Notes under the pieces: model-generated
What the model saw: only the letters and a program-made list of their open reading frames with translations
Told to the model about the DNA's origin: nothing
Database searches by the model: none
Position numbers and translations under genes: made by a program
From: Microbacterium sp. LWH3-1.2
GTDB lineage: Bacteria; Actinomycetota; Actinomycetes; Actinomycetales; Microbacteriaceae
NCBI RefSeq assembly: GCF_040675855.1
Contig: NZ_JBEGIK010000001.1
Location: forward strand, 3,410,001-3,474,000
Direction: 5' to 3'
Length of the DNA: 64,000 nt
Part shown: piece after piece, positions 53,734 to 62,736 of the stretch
How the letters are laid out: each line of letters begins with the position of its first letter
Numbering within the stretch: position 1 is the first letter of the stretch

Positions 53734-55553
53734 TGGATTCCTTTCAGGAGTGCGAAGAGCGCGTCGTCATTCTTCGCGGCATCCGCAGAAAGTGCTTGCA
53801 GGTCGGCCACGAGTTCGCTGATGTCTCGATGGTTGGCGGCGTCCGCACTGGTGACCCATCGGCTCGGGCTGAGGCTATAGTCCGCGTCAGCCGCCTGCGC
53901 GGTGTGGATGACCGCAACCTCGCCCTCAACGGGCCGGCCCGAGTTGAAGAGCATCGCAAGATCAGTGACGTCCTCGTCGGCGAGGTGGTTCTTGGGCTTG
54001 CCCTTCTTGAAGCGCCTGCTGGCATTGACGAGCGTGATCGTGCCCTTCTTGGACTCGGGCTTGCGCTTGTTCAGCACCACGATCACGCCCGCGGCGGTGG
54101 TGTTGTAGAACAGGTTGTCTGGCATAAGGATGACGCCCTCAATCAAATCCTGGTCGACGAACCACTTTCGGATGTTTCGTTCCTTATCCTCATTTTTCGA
54201 GCCAGAGCCGCGAGTCACAGCCCCGGTGTCGAGAACCACGGCAGCACGGCCTCCGTCCTTGAGAACCGACAACGTGTGCTGGAGCCAGGCCCAGTCGCCC
54301 TTACCCGAAGTCGCGCCGCCGTTCTTGACGAAGCGGTCGTATGGGTCGTCCTCGAAGATGCTGGCCCCAAAGGACTGGTTCCACATCGGATTGGCCACAA
54401 CGAGGTCAAATTGGTCGAGGGAACCCGCAGGCGTACGGAACTTGGGATTGATCATGGTGTCGCCCCGACGGAGGTCGACGTCCATGTCATGGATGATCGC
54501 GTTCATCCGCGCGACCGCGTAACTCTCGGCCTGAAGTTCCTGCCCGTAGAGCTTCAGAGGCACCTTCGCGGTCGGATCGAGCTCCTGAGCGATGAGCTGG
54601 AGCTTGATGAGAAGTCCAGCCGATCCGCACGCGTAGTCGTGGCAGGTTTGCCCCGGCCTGGGGCGGAGGATCCGGGCCATCAGGAAGCCCACCTCGGTGG
54701 GGGTGAAGAACTCACCGGCGCTCTGGCCGGAACCTTCGGCGAACTTGCGGAGGAGGTACTCGTAGGAACGACCGAGGAAGTCGGGTTGCACATCAGCGAG
54801 TCCGAGCCGGTAGCGCGGATCCGAGAAGGTCTCGACGACACCGTTGAGCTTGGCGGGATTGATGTCTCGCTCGCCGTTGCGCTCGGCCGCGAAGTCGACG
54901 ACGTCGATCACCCCGGCCAGTGTGGGGTTGTAACGGACGACAGCACGCACCGCTTTGGTCAGGTGCTCGCCAACGTCGCGGGGGCGGGTCGAGCGGCCGC
55001 GCTCGTCGTCCGGCCAGTCGTACTTTGCCCGGCCACTAACTACTCCCCACCGAGACTCGGGCGGGAGGTAGAAGCGGAGGAGACTGTGGTCATTGTCCGC
55101 GATCTCGATGGCGACGTCGCGGTCGCCGTACTCCTCAGCGAGGCGGTTGATCTCATCATCGAAGACGTCGGATAAGCGCTTCAGGAACAACAACGGGAGC
55201 AAATAGTCCTTGAATTTCGGCGCGTCCTTCTCGCCGCGAATCGAGCAGGCCGCGTCCCAGAGCATCTGCTCCATCGGCTTCGTGGTCGGTGTCGCCGACT
55301 TAGCCTGCCGGCCGCGACGACGGGCCACCACTGCGTCGCCGATGATGGGGGCATCGCTGACGTCGACGCCGGCCTCTTCGGCCAGCACAGTGATCTTTGC
55401 CAGTTGCGCCCTTTGCGGGCTGTTGGCCCCGCCTTCCCACCTGTTTACCGTGGCGAACGAGACGCCGAGACGCTCAGCCAGCTCGGCCTGCGTCAGGTCG
55501 AGTGCAGCACGGACGGCCTGGATTAGCAGAGAAACATTCGCGGCTTCTGTCAT
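53730..55553 (-). CDS. hsdM: type I DNA methyltransferase subunit with N-terminal helix-turn-helix
   Basis: The 607-residue protein is an N6-adenine methyltransferase. Motif I is [20 protein letters not shown] and motif IV is [11 protein letters not shown]. Residues about 5-60 form an Xre-type helix-turn-helix ([34 protein letters not shown]) that ordinary HsdM proteins lack. The helix-turn-helix could bind the promoter just upstream and regulate the operon. A near-palindrome lies 11-31 bases before the ATG. The ATG at 55553 is chosen because the helix-turn-helix starts right after. It is the first gene of the operon and is divergent from the CBASS pair. Confidence 0.9.
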   Translation of the reverse strand: MTEAANVSLLIQAVRAALDLTQAELAERLGVSFATVNRWEGGANSPQRAQLAKITVLAEEAGVDVSDAPIIGDAVVARRRGRQAKSATPTTKPMEQMLWDAACSIRGEKDAPKFKDYLLPLLFLKRLSDVFDDEINRLAEEYGDRDVAIEIADNDHSLLRFYLPPESRWGVVSGRAKYDWPDDERGRSTRPRDVGEHLTKAVRAVVRYNPTLAGVIDVVDFAAERNGERDINPAKLNGVVETFSDPRYRLGLADVQPDFLGRSYEYLLRKFAEGSGQSAGEFFTPTEVGFLMARILRPRPGQTCHDYACGSAGLLIKLQLIAQELDPTAKVPLKLYGQELQAESYAVARMNAIIHDMDVDLRRGDTMINPKFRTPAGSLDQFDLVVANPMWNQSFGASIFEDDPYDRFVKNGGATSGKGDWAWLQHTLSVLKDGGRAAVVLDTGAVTRGSGSKNEDKERNIRKWFVDQDLIEGVILMPDNLFYNTTAAGVIVVLNKRKPESKKGTITLVNASRRFKKGKPKNHLADEDVTDLAMLFNSGRPVEGEVAVIHTAQAADADYSLSPSRWVTSADAANHRDISELVADLQALSADAAKNDDALFALLKGIQ

Positions 55554-55563
55554 GTCTGTTATG

Positions 55564-55584
55564 TTTGCATAGTGATCTAGCAAA
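55564..55584. promoter_or_regulatory. near-palindrome before hsdM, candidate operator for its helix-turn-helix
   Basis: TTTGC (55564-55568) and GCAAA (55580-55584) are outer arms, with TAG and CTA inside one base off symmetry. It lies in an A+T-rich stretch starting 10 bases upstream of the hsdM ATG, a usual place for auto-regulation. Confidence 0.45.
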
Positions 55585-55700
55585 TGCAATCGTGAGGCGG
55601 GGCAGGCGATGTTCAAGATCAATGGGGTGCCACCTCGAGGAGCGCGCATTTCGATACAACTTGCAAGGCTTGGCTTTAGGGCGGATAGACAGGGGAACGA

Positions 55701-56693
55701 ATGAGTACAGAGCATGTCAGCTCGGGGGTGCCTCGACGCATTCTCACGATCGACGGCGGAGGCATCAAGGGCGTGTTTCCCGCGGCCTTTCTTGCCGATC
55801 TGGAAAGCGAACTCGACCAGCCGTTGGCGTCCTACTTCGATCTGATCGTCGGCACCTCGACCGGTGGCATCATCGCCCTGGCGCTAGGTCTCGACATCCC
55901 GGCGTCAGACATCCTCCGCTTCTACGAGGAAAAGGGGCCGCAGATCTTCAAGGGGAGCAAGCGGCTCGGGCCGCTTCGGCAGCTGGTCACGGCCAAGTAC
56001 GACCCGGCGCCGCTGAAGGCAGCGCTCACCGAGGTTTTTGGCGATCGGCGCGTCGGCGAGAGCACGACGCGGTTGGTCATTCCGGCCCTCAACCTCTCGA
56101 CGGGCGAGGTCAACGTCTTCAAGACCGCCCATCATGAGCGGTTCGAGCGCGACTACAAGCTGCGAGCCGTCGACGTTGCCATGGCGACGGCCGCCGCGCC
56201 GACCTATTTCCCGACGCACCGCCTCACCAACGGAGTCCCGCTGGTGGACGGCGGCATGTGGGCCAACAACCCTATGGGTGCGGCGGCGGTGGAAGCGATC
56301 GGACTCCTCGAGTGGGAGAAAGGGGATGTCGAGCTCCTTGGTGTCGGCTGCACGGAGGCGCCCGCCAACTTCCAGGCAAGCCGAGATCGCCGCCACGGGC
56401 TTGCGAATTACTGGGCGAAACGAATCGTGAAGGTCTTCATGTCGGGACAGTCGTCGTCCTCGATCGGATCAACCATGCTGCTGCTCGGTCACACCCACGT
56501 CGTGCGCGTCTCACCCGTCGTCGACGAACGGCAGTACAAGCTGGACGGCGTAGAAGGAATCCCGGAGCTTCGCGCCCTCGGTGCTGATCAGGCACGCACA
56601 CAATTGCCGCTCCTGCGCGCGCGGTTCTTCTCGACGGCCGCAGCGCCGTTCGTTCCAGTTCGGGTGCTTGAGAACGAGGAGGCGGCACGATGA
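55701..56693 (+). CDS. patatin-like phospholipase, CBASS effector (CapV-type)
   Basis: The 330-residue protein has the patatin fold. The oxyanion motif DGGGIKG is at residues 18-24, the nucleophile Ser53 is in GTSTGG, and the catalytic aspartate Asp183 is in PLVDGGMW. CapV proteins are activated by a cyclic nucleotide and then degrade membrane phospholipid, killing the infected cell. The ATG follows AGGGGAACGA. Its stop overlaps the nucleotidyltransferase start as ATGA, which fixes the two-gene CBASS assignment. The promoter lies in the 147-base gap shared with hsdM. Confidence 0.92.
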   Translation: MSTEHVSSGVPRRILTIDGGGIKGVFPAAFLADLESELDQPLASYFDLIVGTSTGGIIALALGLDIPASDILRFYEEKGPQIFKGSKRLGPLRQLVTAKYDPAPLKAALTEVFGDRRVGESTTRLVIPALNLSTGEVNVFKTAHHERFERDYKLRAVDVAMATAAAPTYFPTHRLTNGVPLVDGGMWANNPMGAAAVEAIGLLEWEKGDVELLGVGCTEAPANFQASRDRRHGLANYWAKRIVKVFMSGQSSSSIGSTMLLLGHTHVVRVSPVVDERQYKLDGVEGIPELRALGADQARTQLPLLRARFFSTAAAPFVPVRVLENEEAAR

Positions 56694-58036
56694 AGCTCAT
56701 CAAGCACTTCGACGCGTTCCTCGTCAACAAGGTCAATCTCGGCGACGGCCGCATCAAGCAGCTCGACGAGCGCGTCACGGCAATCACGAACTTCGTGCAA
56801 GCGGGCGATGATGCCTTCGCGACCAACTTCATCGACATCCTCCCGCAGGGCAGCTACGCCCACCGCACAATCATCAATCCGGTGCGCGCCAACGATGAGT
56901 TCGACGCGGACCTCTTGCTCGAGATGGACGAGGTGGATGAGTGGGAAGCCGAGGACTACGTCCAGGAGTTGTACACCGTGTTCCGTGGCAGCTCGACCTA
57001 CCGCGACATGGTCAGCCGGCACGACCGCTGCATCCGGATCGACTACGCCAACGAGTTCCACATCGATCTGGTGCCCTATATGGAAAGGCGCAGCGCCCAC
57101 TACATCAGCAACCGGGCCGAGAACCAGTTCGAACTGACCAACCCGGAGGGCTACAACAAATGGCTCGATGAGCAGAACCGTCTCGCGAGCGGCCGTCTCG
57201 TCAACGTCATCCGGCTCGTCAAGTACCTGCGCGACTTCAAGGACACCTTCAGCTGTAAGTCCGTGATCCTGTCCATCCTTCTTGGCAACAGCGTCAGCGA
57301 CGCTGTCGCGTGGGGCGACGACTCGCAGTACGCCGACGTGCCAACCGCGCTCAAGAACATCGTCGGCGCGCTCGACGTCTACCTGCAGGACAACGAACTG
57401 ATGCCGAGCATCGACGACCCGAGCGAGCCGACCGAGAACTACAACCATCGCTGGAATCAGGACGAGTACGCCAACTTCCGCGCCAAGATCCACGTCTACC
57501 GCGGTTGGATCGACGAGGCGTATTACGAGGAAAGCGCCGAAGAGTCCAAGGTGAAGTGGCGTCGACTCTTCGGCGATAAGTTCGGCACCTACGACACGAC
57601 CGTGAAGAAGGCGTCCGAGGCACACCTCGGCGTCGAAGGCGTCCGCAACACCGATGAGACGATCGGTGATCGGTGGGGCATCCCGATCCGCCTCGATGTG
57701 CGCTACCGCGTGAGTCTGACCGGTCGCGTTGCAAAACGTCGCGGCTTTAGGGACTACGAGCTCGGCCGATACGGCAACGTGGTGCCTGTGAAGTCAGACA
57801 TCAAGTTCCGCGTCCAGCACAACGTGCCAGGACCAGTTGAGGTGTACTGGAAGGTGCGAAACACCGGAGAGGAAGCGATCCGCGCCGATTGCATCCGTGG
57901 GCAAGTCGAGAAGGACAACGGCACGCTGACTCGGACGGAGCCGACCTCGTACCGCGGACGACACTACGTCGAGGCGTATGTCGTGAAAGACGGTGTCTGC
58001 GTCGCCATCAGCCGGCAGGACGTCAGCATCAAATAG
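56690..58036 (+). CDS. CD-NTase (cyclic oligonucleotide synthase) of a CBASS, with C-terminal sensor domain
   Basis: The 448-residue protein is a cGAS/DncV-like nucleotidyltransferase. The polymerase-beta core has LPQGSYAHRT (residues 51-60), the metal aspartates Asp72 and Asp74 in EFDADLLLEMD, and the third, Asp126, in HIDLVPYM. Residues after about 340 form a beta-rich AGS-C-type sensor domain (FRVQHNVPGPVEVYWKVRN, TEPTSYRGRHYVEAYVV). On infection such enzymes make a cyclic di- or trinucleotide that activates the patatin next door. No HORMA, TRIP13, Cap2 or Cap3 genes accompany it, so this is a minimal two-gene CBASS. The nucleotide product cannot be deduced. Confidence 0.92.
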   Translation: MKLIKHFDAFLVNKVNLGDGRIKQLDERVTAITNFVQAGDDAFATNFIDILPQGSYAHRTIINPVRANDEFDADLLLEMDEVDEWEAEDYVQELYTVFRGSSTYRDMVSRHDRCIRIDYANEFHIDLVPYMERRSAHYISNRAENQFELTNPEGYNKWLDEQNRLASGRLVNVIRLVKYLRDFKDTFSCKSVILSILLGNSVSDAVAWGDDSQYADVPTALKNIVGALDVYLQDNELMPSIDDPSEPTENYNHRWNQDEYANFRAKIHVYRGWIDEAYYEESAEESKVKWRRLFGDKFGTYDTTVKKASEAHLGVEGVRNTDETIGDRWGIPIRLDVRYRVSLTGRVAKRRGFRDYELGRYGNVVPVKSDIKFRVQHNVPGPVEVYWKVRNTGEEAIRADCIRGQVEKDNGTLTRTEPTSYRGRHYVEAYVVKDGVCVAISRQDVSIK

Positions 58037-58062
58037 CGGTCCTGACATGTTATGTCGCTCCG

Positions 58063-58091
58063 GACCGTCGGCCGTCGTGCGGCCGACGGTC
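58063..58091 (+). terminator. hairpin terminator after the CBASS genes
   Basis: GACCGTCGGCCG (58063-58074) and CGGCCGACGGTC (58080-58091) form a perfect 12-base stem over a TCGTG loop, 27 bases after the stop. The 220 bases after it, up to the relaxase start, hold no gene that I can recognise. Confidence 0.75.
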
Positions 58092-58305
58092 TCTGTGCGC
58101 GCGATCGACCGCAGCACGCCGCCCACCACTCTGCTTGAGCCACGGTCTCGGGTTATCCCCGCCCGCTGGTCCAGCACGACGAGGCGCCCGTTATCGAACA
58201 AGACGATGCACGCAGGCACCCATGGTGAGCGACACCCTTTAGAGGCACTCCCCTACACGTACCTGCACACCAGAAAAATACCTGGATAATGTGGAAAACG
58301 CACCC

Positions 58306-58311
58306 TATTCT
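58306..58311 (+). promoter_or_regulatory. -10 box of a leaderless promoter (relaxase gene)
   Basis: TATTCT lies exactly six bases before the ATG at 58318. It supports this ATG over the GTG at 58291. Confidence 0.5.
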
Positions 58312-58317
58312 GACGCC

Positions 58318-61056
58318 ATGCGAGGAGGCCTCGAGCGTTGGAAGCGAGGTGTCGAGTCCCGTGGGGTTCGGCAGGCGATCGGCTACGCGCTCGAGGGCAC
58401 CTGCGATGCTCACCTGCACCACTCCCCCGGCGTTGACGCGCTCGAAGCGTATGGTGCGGCATCCAGTTCGACGGTCTCGCGATTCATTGTCGCGAGCGGC
58501 AGGATCGGCAGCGACGAGCTCACCACCGGCGGCCTTCGTGTCTGGCTCACCGGACACGACCCGATCACCGGGGAAGAGCGCGGCCACCAGCGGCTGAGCC
58601 CCGACGCCGATCTGCTGCTCGATGGAACGCTCAACCACCCGAAGTCGTACAGCATCGCCGCGCTGCTGCATCCCAAGCTCGCTGCCGAGTTCGAGGCCCT
58701 CCAGGACCGGTTGCGTGACCGCATCCTGCTCACGTGGCAGACGGAGCTCAACGCGCGGCGCGGGCACGGAGGACTCATCCGCGAGGAGATCACCCGCATC
58801 GAGGTCGTCGAGCTGCGACATCGGCGCTCGCGCGCGCTCGACCCGCATATCCACCGTCACCTCTGGCTGAACATCAAGGTGCTCGGCGCGGACGGCAAGT
58901 GGTCGAACCTCGACTCGCGCGTCGCAATGAAACTGCACACGGTCGTCAACGCGGAGGGCGAGCTCGCCGCCCGCACCGATCCTGCCTGGATCTCCGCACT
59001 CGCCCGGCATGGATACACGCTCGACGACACTGGCGAGGTCGCCGAACTCGCCGGTGCTGTCCGGCCCGTGTCGCGTCGGTCGGCGCAGATCGAAGGCAAC
59101 CGCGCGCGCCTGATCGCGGAGTGGTCGGCGGCGCACGGAGGATCGGCACCGAGCGTGGAGGTGCTGCACCAGATCGATCGGCGCGCGTGGGCGGTGTCGC
59201 GTCCGAACAAGCCGGCCGATCTCGATGAGACGACGTGGGAAGCGCGCGTCCGCGACGAGATCGCAGCGATCAATCCGAGCCTGACCACCCGGCGCGCACC
59301 CATCCCCGTCGCTCCAACAGACCTCCATGCCGTCGATCTGGATCTGCTCGCCGCACAAGCGGTCGTCGACGCGGACGAACGGTCCGCATCATGCGGCGGG
59401 AGGTTCAGCATCTTTGACATCCGTGCCGGCGCGATACGCGCGCTCTCACGCACGGGGGTCGTTGCCGAGCGCGACCGGCTCGATGGCGTGATCGCCGAGA
59501 TCTCGGAGCGTGCCACGGGTGCCGTCTATCGGCTGGTTGCGGAGCCGCCGGCGCACGTCAAGGCGTTCATGGCGACCGAGACCGTGTGCGCCAAGGTGCG
59601 TCTCGCCGGCCGCCTGGACGTGCTCGCCCGACCCGGGCGCTCCCTGCTGTCGGGAGAGTTGCAGCGGTTCGCCCTGAACGAGGATCTGTCGGCACTGGAC
59701 GCGTCGCAATGCGTTGCCGCGTGCGCCATCGCCGGCACGGACGGCCTCGTGACGGTGACCGGCCCCGCCGGCGCGGGTAAGACGACGATGCTGCGCGCTG
59801 CGTTCGCGGCACTCACGTCGCAACGGCGGCGGATGCTCGTTGTTGCTCCCACGCGGAAGGCGGCGTCGGTGGCGTCTCGCGAGGTCGGGGGCGCGGCATC
59901 CAGCATTCATGCCCTGCTTTCGGACCACGGCTACCGGTGGGGCACCGACGAGACCGGCGCGAAGGTATGGACAAGGCTCCGAGTGGGAGACGTCGACCCC
60001 AGCATGGGCTTCGTGTACGGCGGACCCACGCAGTACGTGTTGCGTTCTCGCGATCGGATCGTCGTCGACGAGGCCGGCATGGTCGACCTGCAGACGGCGA
60101 ACGTCCTCGTCGAACTCGCGATCGAGCAGGGTGTCGGGCTGGCCTTCGTGGGTGACACGCATCAGGCGTTGCCGGTCGGACATGCGGGCGCAATGGGTTC
60201 TGCGATCCGGCACGCGAACGCTGCGGTCGAGCTCGACACGGTGCACCGGTTCCGTGATCCCGACTACGCGGCGCTCACGCTTCGGCTCCGAAATGCGGGT
60301 GATCGCGAGCGTGCGCTGGCGGTTGCGGGCGAGCTTGCCGAACACGGTCACATCGACCGGGTCGAACATCACGACGCGGCGTGTGAGCGGATGATCGACG
60401 CGTACTTCGACTGGCACGCGCGCGGCAAGCGCGTGACGTTGGTATCAGGCACGAATGCGGAGGCAGACGCGATCAACGACGCCATCCAGCAGCGGCGAGT
60501 CGATCAGGGCGAGCTCGACGTCCGCGTCGTCGCGTGGGGAATGAGGCAGCAGCGCATCCTCGTCGGAGACACCGTCCAGACCCGTCGCAATGACCGGCTC
60601 ACGGGTGTCGAGAATCGCGCGCAGTGGATTGTGCGCGGCATCCGCGACGAGTATGTGTCTCTTGTCTCCGTGGGCGACAGCGGCGAGGTGGGGCGCGTGT
60701 CCACCGAGTACGCCCACGAGCACCTGCAGCTCGCCTACGCGTCCACCGTGCACGGTGTGCAGGGCGACACCGCCGACGCGTCGGTGGTCGGGCCGGATGT
60801 GGATGCCGCAGGGCTCTACGTGGGCCTCACGCGAGGGCGGGTGCATAACGTCGCGATCGTCGTGGCGCGGACGGATGCCGCGGCGCGCGAGTGCCTCGCC
60901 GAGTCGATGCAGCGCGGCACTCCGGAGTTGACGATGCAGGATGCTGTGCGCGCGGCCCAGGCAGAGATGCGTCGCGCGGCGAGGAACCGGGAGGTGGCGA
61001 TGACTACTGGGCCAGTGGTTGGGGCGCCGAGTGCGGGGCGCGATCTCGGGATGTAG
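58318..61056 (+). CDS. MobF/TrwC-like relaxase fused to RecD-type helicase
   Basis: The 912-residue protein joins a MobF relaxase and an SF1 helicase. The relaxase part carries the metal-binding histidines His177, His179 and His181 in DPHIHRHLWLNIKV, but the N-terminal tyrosines that form the DNA adduct in TrwC/TraI are not evident. The helicase part has Walker A TGPAGAGKTTML (about 480-491), the box RIVVDEAGMVDL, motif III VGDTHQALPVG and a C-terminal YASTVHGVQGDTADASVVG, YVGLTRGR. It would nick and unwind DNA for conjugation. No type IV secretion genes are nearby. TATTCT lies six bases before the ATG. Confidence 0.82.
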   Translation: MRGGLERWKRGVESRGVRQAIGYALEGTCDAHLHHSPGVDALEAYGAASSSTVSRFIVASGRIGSDELTTGGLRVWLTGHDPITGEERGHQRLSPDADLLLDGTLNHPKSYSIAALLHPKLAAEFEALQDRLRDRILLTWQTELNARRGHGGLIREEITRIEVVELRHRRSRALDPHIHRHLWLNIKVLGADGKWSNLDSRVAMKLHTVVNAEGELAARTDPAWISALARHGYTLDDTGEVAELAGAVRPVSRRSAQIEGNRARLIAEWSAAHGGSAPSVEVLHQIDRRAWAVSRPNKPADLDETTWEARVRDEIAAINPSLTTRRAPIPVAPTDLHAVDLDLLAAQAVVDADERSASCGGRFSIFDIRAGAIRALSRTGVVAERDRLDGVIAEISERATGAVYRLVAEPPAHVKAFMATETVCAKVRLAGRLDVLARPGRSLLSGELQRFALNEDLSALDASQCVAACAIAGTDGLVTVTGPAGAGKTTMLRAAFAALTSQRRRMLVVAPTRKAASVASREVGGAASSIHALLSDHGYRWGTDETGAKVWTRLRVGDVDPSMGFVYGGPTQYVLRSRDRIVVDEAGMVDLQTANVLVELAIEQGVGLAFVGDTHQALPVGHAGAMGSAIRHANAAVELDTVHRFRDPDYAALTLRLRNAGDRERALAVAGELAEHGHIDRVEHHDAACERMIDAYFDWHARGKRVTLVSGTNAEADAINDAIQQRRVDQGELDVRVVAWGMRQQRILVGDTVQTRRNDRLTGVENRAQWIVRGIRDEYVSLVSVGDSGEVGRVSTEYAHEHLQLAYASTVHGVQGDTADASVVGPDVDAAGLYVGLTRGRVHNVAIVVARTDAAARECLAESMQRGTPELTMQDAVRAAQAEMRRAARNREVAMTTGPVVGAPSAGRDLGM

Positions 61057-61349
61057 CGCTCGGCGGTCGGGCGCTCATTGAGGAGAGGCTCGCGCGGGCT
61101 TCCGGGCCTGATCAGCGCGGGTTTCGACCTCGCTCACAGAATCTCCTCGAGTGTTGCGCGAACGACCGATACCGGGCATGGCCCATCGGACGTCGGGATC
61201 CCTCGACTTCTTCGTGGTGATCGTTCCATGCCACTGCAGCGTAGAACTGCTGATTGCGGACTGTTCACTTCCGACGCGCAGCTTGCCTTGACGCCGACAG
61301 AATGGACTCATGCAGTCATTGCTTACGTCGACACCCAACTCGAGGCACC

Positions 61350-62438
61350 GTGGGCGTTAGCAAGGCAGGGGGCACGCTTGCACGGACGCTTCTGTGGACG
61401 GACGCGGCCTGGTGCTTGGATGTCTTCAAGTCTGCACAAGCCGGCACGGGCGTCGACTTCGCGTCCTGGATGATGCTCAGCATCAACGCGCGAGTCGCGT
61501 TCGAGGGTCGAAGGGTGATTCAATCGCCGGACACCAACGTCGGCGTCCCTCAACTCGTCCCATTCCTCGCGGAGGACGAGAGCCCCTCCATCGAGAAGGC
61601 GCGCCACGCTGCGAAGCTGCTAGACAACACGAAGAAGTCCGTAGAGGACTTCCGAGCCGAGATGCAGAACTACTGGGTAGCACACCACGTGTGGATGCGC
61701 GGTCGCGCGCCGCGGTTCATGCATCACCTTGTCAAAGAACTCGGAGTCGCCACGTTCGACGGTCACATCGTGTTGGCTACGATCCCTACCCAGGTGCGTT
61801 TCGTACTCCCCGCTGGGGTATCGGAAGAGTTGCGCGACGCCGCATTGAAACTGGGAACAGACCTCGGCAGAGATCTGTCCGCATTCCACATGATGGTCGG
61901 CTCCGGCCACCCGACCCAAGCGACCCTCGACCTGAGCGGATTGAGGAATGTTTTATGGGAAGACCACTACGTCCGGAAGTTTCTGCCGGCACAGTACGAA
62001 GCGTCGCTCGGCGACGAAGCGAAGATGCTCGTCCTTCTTCTCGAATCGGACCTGAACACTCTGGTGTTCTTGCTCTCGCAAACACTCTCGGGTCATGAAG
62101 GGCCGTTCTTCCGCACGGCTATGGTCACGCTTTGGCATGCCCTTGTGTCGCTTCAGGAACTCCTGAGCGAGTACGCCGCGGCGAAGGCCACAAGGGTGCG
62201 AGAACTTCTCACATCGAAGGACGTGGCTACGTTCTTGGACCCGCGCAACAAGCGCATTCGCAACACCTTTGTGCATTACATCCCCCAAGATCTCCCATTC
62301 GATGCGAGCAAACCGATGTCCGGCCTCGTTGAGCTCCTCAACCCGGACCAGGACGCCGCCTCGCTCAGCGATCTCACCTGGCGACTCGCTCAGGCGACGC
62401 GGGAGGCTGTCGAGGAGTGGCGGCTCGAGCGCTCGTGA
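61350..62438 (+). CDS. uncharacterised protein with HEPN-like RNase motif
   Basis: The roughly 362-residue protein matches no family that I recognise. Near its C-terminus RNKRIRNTFVHYI carries Arg304-Asn-x-x-x-His309, the R-x4-6-H pattern of HEPN RNase toxins, where the residue after Arg is often Asn or His. The rest is mostly helical with moderate charge. HEPN proteins in defence islands often cut host RNA during infection. The GTG at 61350 is uncertain; an in-frame ATG at 61254 would add 32 residues of unusual composition. The gene has lower G+C content than the chromosome. The HEPN assignment is inference. Confidence 0.55.
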   Translation: MGVSKAGGTLARTLLWTDAAWCLDVFKSAQAGTGVDFASWMMLSINARVAFEGRRVIQSPDTNVGVPQLVPFLAEDESPSIEKARHAAKLLDNTKKSVEDFRAEMQNYWVAHHVWMRGRAPRFMHHLVKELGVATFDGHIVLATIPTQVRFVLPAGVSEELRDAALKLGTDLGRDLSAFHMMVGSGHPTQATLDLSGLRNVLWEDHYVRKFLPAQYEASLGDEAKMLVLLLESDLNTLVFLLSQTLSGHEGPFFRTAMVTLWHALVSLQELLSEYAAAKATRVRELLTSKDVATFLDPRNKRIRNTFVHYIPQDLPFDASKPMSGLVELLNPDQDAASLSDLTWRLAQATREAVEEWRLERS

Positions 62439-62736
62439 GACAACTCGTCACTGACGTTTCATTCGGGGGGCCGGTGCGATTTGACGTAAGCGACTCGTTC
62501 GGACGTCGAGGCCCGCGACTCGGCGAAGATTGGCGCGTTCTGCGACCGCCTTGCGCGCGGTTGCCACTGGTGGTCGCCCGCGTCCGCGCATACAGGTGTG
62601 GTGACCGTCTCCGGATCGGGGCACGCGATCGTCGCAGTAGAGTGCCTCCGATCCGAAGGCCGGCGAAAGGTGGTACAACCGCGGGGACGAGTTCGCCGAC
62701 AAGGAGTACGCCCCGAGCGAAGAAGCTCGCTAGCGC
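62439..62736. other. short gap with the tail end of an unknown frame
   Basis: I see no complete gene here. On the plus strand, 62643-62733 encodes a protein-like stretch (SDPKAGERWYNRGDEFADKE then YAPSEEAR and a stop) with no start codon near it. It could be the remnant of a lost gene. The stretch lies between the HEPN candidate and the frameshifted membrane protein. Confidence 0.35.

Noticed and set aside
57794..58219. Open frame on the minus strand across the end of the CD-NTase (141 codons)
   Set aside because: It overlaps a confidently identified gene and the hairpin terminator, has no ribosome site and matches nothing.
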